Assembly: GCA_029449245.1 (NCBI GenBank)
Contig: JANATF010000005.1
Coordinates: forward strand, 1,488,001 to 1,552,000
Origin: Mortierella alpina
Lineage: Eukaryota > Mortierellomycota > Mortierellomycetes > Mortierellales > Mortierellaceae
Length of the DNA: 64,000 nucleotides
Reading direction: 5' to 3'
Made by a program: the position numbers and the translations under genes. Below, piece by piece: positions 60,577 through 64,000 of this stretch (positions are counted from its first letter, which is position 1; each line of letters starts with the position of its first letter). Below the pieces are notes generated by a model that was given only the letters and a program-made list of their open reading frames with translations, did not search any database and had not been told where the DNA came from.

Positions 60577-60940
60577 TTGAACTGGATAATGACCTATGTC
60601 TTCCCAGGTGAGCGCAGAAAGGAGGTGCGGAAAGAGGGGGAGACTGCAGTCGAAGGGAAGATTTTTATGGGGCTGCACATCGACGGGAGATTTAGCAGGG
60701 AGCAGCACTGGATGGGACAACAGGGTGTCTGGGAGAGTTTTTTTTTGTACAGGGAGAAAGTCATGGTTGTTGCTAGCAGCCGACCAGGCCTGACCCACTC
60801 TATCATTCGTCTAGAACAAACAATGGTTGGAGTGTTCAAAGTGTCGACACTTGTATACAAAACACCATCTACGAGCTCCTGTGGGTGAGGTAGAAAGGGT
60901 GTGTTCATTACCCCGAAGCCTGCTGGGCAAGATTCTTCGC

Positions 60941-60967
60941 TGTCTCTCTCTTTCTTTCTCTCTCTCG

Positions 60968-61000
<33 letters not shown>

Positions 61001-61023
61001 GCGCGCGCTCTCTCTCTCTCTCT
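60941..61023. repeat. Compound microsatellite (TC)n(CA)n(CG)n(CT)n
   Basis: TC repeats, then CA repeats from about 60984, then GCGCGCGC (61001-61008), then CT repeats. The middle 25 bp alternate purine and pyrimidine strictly. Confidence 0.9.
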
Positions 61024-61237
61024 GTCGACCCTTGTGTCCGACTTTTGTCCTGCCTTCCACAAGGTGGAATTGCGCAAGATTTGCATGAGGTGGAAGAGTA
61101 GGAAGGAACGGTGCTGAGAGAAGCTGGAGCAATTGCGCGTATGGTACTCACATGGATGGCACTGTAGACGCACTTTCAGTGATGGGTATTTTAAAGGTTC
61201 CTGGCAGAAGAAGAGTCTCGGAGAATGTGTTGAGAAT

Positions 61238-61296
61238 GAGGTTGTGGTTGAGGTTGAGGTTGCGGGATTCGAACGAGGTTGAGGTTGAGGTTGAGG
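61238..61296. repeat. GAGGTT hexamer repeat
   Basis: Two runs of GAGGTT/GTGGTT units separated by about 12 bp, 75 bp downstream of the HP1 stop codon. Confidence 0.8.
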
Positions 61297-61370
61297 AATG
61301 GAGAGAAAGAGTGAGGCCTTTTTTTCATTTTATTCACTCGCCCGCCCCTGCACTGCTAGTGGCTTGATTG

Positions 61371-62231
61371 CTATGGCTTTGGAGTGAACCGCAGATTGGA
61401 CTCGTAGTAGTCCAGCAACTTCTGCGGGCACCGTCTCCGAACTTCGCTTGTGGTGTGCTCCGTCTCCTTGCCATTGGCCCACCGCAGATGCACTGTCAGC
61501 GTGGGTTTGTCGCTGCCAGCCAGTGCCGACCGCCTCTCGATCGCCGTGACCAGCTCTACATGGTCCTCCCATAAATCCCAGTTTGCTGGGGGCCTCCACA
61601 ACCGTCCACTGTCTGCATCTGCTCCAGCGGTGTCTGCGCTTGAGCTGTGGCTTGACCTTCTCTGTCGTTTGGAAGGCTCAAACTCCCGATTCTCCTCGCG
61701 GGATTGACTCTCATGCTCTAAAGTCGCCGTGTTCGCGGATGGGGTATTTGCGCGGGCTATGACTGTGGAGAGATCCGGCAATAATGGCTCCTGACTTGAA
61801 ACTCTTCGACTTCCACCCGCGCTCAATGTCCGTTGATGACCCTGACTGGACTTCCTCTTTGGGGCTCCTGGCTTCGGATCCAGCCCACTATCATCTGTCA
61901 TCTTGCCTCCTGCTTGCTGATACCGTGTCCAGTACTCTTGGATCAATCCGTAGCAGAAAACAGAACCTTCGGGCTCCCATGTGTTGTCGCTGTCCTTGTA
62001 ACCCTTCCAGCGAATGTAGTAATAAAGTCCGTTCTCTGAGTCACGTTTGTGTCCGACGACCTTCTCCACTTCAAATACATCCTCCTCGTCGTCGTCGCTG
62101 TCGCTTTCTTCATTCTCTTTTTGAGACTTTGTTGGCGGCTGTCCAATAGTGTCTTCAGGCACAGGTTCAGTCTTGACAGAAGGCGCACTGTCGACCTCCT
62201 TTTTGATTTGAAGACCGTCCATTATTGACAT
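61371..62231 (-). CDS. SWI6: HP1/Swi6-type heterochromatin protein
   Basis: Single exon of 286 residues. An acidic N-terminus precedes a chromodomain at about 52-105 (VFEVEKVVGHKR, YYIRWKGYKDSDNTWEPEG, LIQEYW). The aromatic cage is present as Phe53, Trp75 and Tyr78. A Ser/Arg-rich hinge follows, then a chromo shadow domain at about 208-285 (NWDLWEDHVELVTAIERR, LTVHLRWANG, RRRCPQKLLDYYESNLRF). This pair of domains defines HP1: it binds H3K9-methylated histones and dimerises through the shadow domain. ATG 62231 was chosen as the first Met giving a normal HP1 N-terminus; the open frame continues upstream without similarity. Confidence 0.94.
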   Translation of the reverse strand: MSIMDGLQIKKEVDSAPSVKTEPVPEDTIGQPPTKSQKENEESDSDDDEEDVFEVEKVVGHKRDSENGLYYYIRWKGYKDSDNTWEPEGSVFCYGLIQEYWTRYQQAGGKMTDDSGLDPKPGAPKRKSSQGHQRTLSAGGSRRVSSQEPLLPDLSTVIARANTPSANTATLEHESQSREENREFEPSKRQRRSSHSSSADTAGADADSGRLWRPPANWDLWEDHVELVTAIERRSALAGSDKPTLTVHLRWANGKETEHTTSEVRRRCPQKLLDYYESNLRFTPKP

Positions 62232-62452
62232 TTCGTGTCCTGTTGAGCCTGCCGAATGCCTGTAGGTTTTAAAGCGGCATTGGATGAGCCGAAAGCACAA
62301 TCTGGAAAGAGCTTTGGTTATGATGCATTCAAGCGTAGTCAATCGCATCCCTACGTGCGCGATTAGTCGCATTACCTGCTCTTTGACGTGTCTTGGTCGA
62401 AGATTCAAATTCGTGGCCTGTTTTTGGAGCCAGATTAAAGCACGTGTTTTAT

Positions 62453-63733
62453 TTACAAGGCAGTGCCGCGCTCAAAGTCATCCCTGATCTCTTTGGTATG
62501 CTTATCATAGAACCGGGCAATCTTTTGGTTGAACCGCTGGTTGGCGTCGTTGATGTAGTTCACATCTTCGTCCTCCTTGTGCGCCCTGCGTTTCGAGAAT
62601 CTGGATCGGGCGTCGATCTGCTTGGCAACATCTGCAGCTAGACGATCCACTGCCAGTGCATTGGGCTTCGCGTCCGACAGGAACGCAACAGAGTTGGCAT
62701 CGCGGTAGAACCCAGAGTCGCTCGAAACCACCAGCTCTCCATCCTCGTTGGCTTGCATTGCTGCCTCTTTCTTGGCATTGTACGCAGCCAAGTTCGGCTT
62801 GAGCTCCGCGACTTGCTTAAGATATTTTTTGTGGTTGACTTGATCCCAATCTACAGCGTTGCGTTGCGTGTTGAGGCATGGTTAGCGTCGTGCCAAGTTC
62901 AGAGAGTATCATCATCAGTGGTGTTGTCAACTCGGCTCCTCTAGCTTTACCTGTAAACTTGTTGTCCATTCGGACTCTCTTTGCCTCCTGCTTCTCGTTC
63001 CACCGCTCCACACTCTCTGCAGAGTAACCCCAGAACTGCGATCGCTCATAGTCCTCACCTGCTTCCTCCGCATCCCGCTTGGCCATCAGTTTTTCGGCGT
63101 CTTCTCGTGCCCTCTCCTTCTTGTGTTCCTCTTTTCTATTAACTTTGGATTTCTGATGCTCCGCCATCAAATCTGTGCGATTCGCTTGTTTGGATGCATT
63201 CTAGTTATATCGAGAACCGAAAAAAATGTCAGACGCTGCGTCCATCGAGAACAAGACTTGCAAACATACACTACACTAGAAGAAAGGCAGCAACATACCA
63301 ACTTTTGCCGCAGTCCTTTGAGCTTTTCCATTCTTTCAGCCATTGTTAATGGGGCATCTCCACGTTTTGCCACTTCATCCGCGGTCTCTGGCTCTTTCAT
63401 TTCCTGATCCTGACTGGTTGGTTTTCTGACAGAGGAAGAGATCTCGACACTCTCCATCTCAACCGGCGCATTCCTTGTCGCTTTTGAGTTTCTTTTTGGT
63501 TTCTTCTGGGCCTGCTCCCCCTCCTGCTCTGCTTCTGTAGAAACTGATGTTGTTATGGTGACCGTCGTCTCGGTCGTACTTGATATCGTCTCAATAATCT
63601 CTGTAGATGCTGCTGCTGAATCGCTTGAATCCGCGGCGGCTACGATTGCCGCTGCCGCCGATGCTGCTGCTGCTGCTTCTGCAGCGACGGCAGCCTTCGT
63701 CTTGCGTGCAGGTGCTTTCTTTTTGGGTGGCAT
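62453..63733 (-). CDS. SYF2: Pre-mRNA-splicing factor SYF2
   Basis: Three exons (63733-63299, 63200-62951, 62850-62453) give 360 residues. After a Lys/Ala-rich N-terminal tail of about 120 residues, the SYF2 domain begins with MAERMEKLKGLRQKLNASKQANRTDL, and continues with RSQFWGYSAESVERWNEKQEAKR, DWDQVNHKKYLKQVAELKPN, YRDANS, SKRRAHKEDEDVNYINDANQRFNQKIARFYDKHTKEIRDDFERGTAL. SYF2 is part of the NineTeen/Prp19-associated spliceosome complex. The tail is longer than in yeast Syf2 (215 residues), with Ala-rich and Thr-rich parts. Ends 221 bp upstream of the HP1 start on the same strand. Confidence 0.93.
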
Positions 63734-64000
63734 GGTTTGTTGCTGGAAGTTAAGGTAGAATGCCTGGCAGACTGCAGCTCGCAGCGAGCACAAAAAGCTT
63801 CAATCACGTCACTGTAGTCCGTATTGCGCTTGCTGTATATCACCAAGCGCTCTCTTTTCGGCGCACACAGCGCCTTCCCTTTACACCCCCTGATTCTGTA
63901 TGCCTTCCTCCTTGCTCTTGGTGCGCTCTCCTGGTGAGTGGAAGCACCTCTGGAGCAGGCTTCCACCAGTTCTCCAGAGCGTTAAACAGACGGGCTCCTG

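Larger units (their letters stand above)
60577..61370. other. Intergenic region with simple repeats
   Basis: 794 bp without a gene. It holds a compound TC/CA/CG microsatellite at 60941-61023 and a GAGGTT hexamer array at 61238-61296. It serves as promoter of the Q-rich gene and 3' region of the HP1 gene. Confidence 0.6.

Noticed and set aside
61238-61296. Telomere-like or CRISPR-like repeat
   Set aside because: GAGGTT units are not a telomeric repeat, are internal to the contig, and have no unique spacers; it is a simple hexamer repeat.

Overview
This window is nuclear DNA from a filamentous fungus. Twenty-six protein-coding genes can be modelled, nearly all interrupted by short GT-AG introns (about 65-400 nt, one of 1.46 kb), with AATAAA-type poly(A) signals and tight gene spacing. 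The gene set is fungal: ERT1-type regulator of gluconeogenesis, KilA-N/APSES regulator, NoxR-like protein, fungal two-domain phosphofructokinase. A cAMP-receptor-like GPCR, an M32 carboxypeptidase and an intron-rich FRA10AC1 homologue suggest an early-diverging lineage (Mucoromycota, perhaps a Mortierella relative). The phylum is inference; fungal origin is not in doubt. No tRNA, rRNA, transposon or CRISPR array was seen.

Layout. 0-18 kb: NDUFAF7 (complex I assembly methyltransferase), RSC9/ARID2 (chromatin remodelling) divergent from IK/RED (spliceosome), PFK (glycolysis), SUMO, FRA10AC1 homologue, RGP1 (Ypt6/Rab6 GEF subunit). 17.7-20.7 kb, minus strand: mitochondrial ribosomal protein bL28m and an ERT1-like Zn2Cys6 regulator. 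22-37 kb, plus strand: mostly membrane or secreted proteins (a 7TM receptor, a membrane-anchored LEA-like repeat protein, a small Cys-containing GPI-type protein, two tandem TLC-domain paralogues, a tetraspanin), interrupted by RPS10. 37-41 kb, minus: cyclin C and an M32 metallocarboxypeptidase. 42-47 kb: C9orf85/DUF2039 protein, RQT4/TRIP4 zinc-finger protein and a SIRT2/HST2 sirtuin. 47-54 kb, minus: a 1592-residue regulator joining a GDS1-type winged helix to two KilA-N/APSES-like domains. 55-64 kb: a NoxR/p67phox-like TPR-PB1 protein, an unrecognised Q-rich protein, an HP1/Swi6 chromodomain protein and SYF2.

There is no operon logic. Recurring themes are chromatin and transcription control (RSC9, ERT1, cyclin C, HST2, GDS1-APSES protein, HP1), splicing (RED, FRA10AC1 homologue, SYF2), and a run of cell-surface or membrane genes at 22-37 kb. 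The most unusual items are the tandem TLC pair with an identical intron position, the membrane-anchored LEA-like protein, the GDS1-WHD plus double KilA-N fusion, the M32 peptidase, the NoxR-like protein and two strong inverted repeats near 42 kb. Exon boundaries were placed by hand from splice consensus, reading frame and family conservation; every joined model stays in frame.
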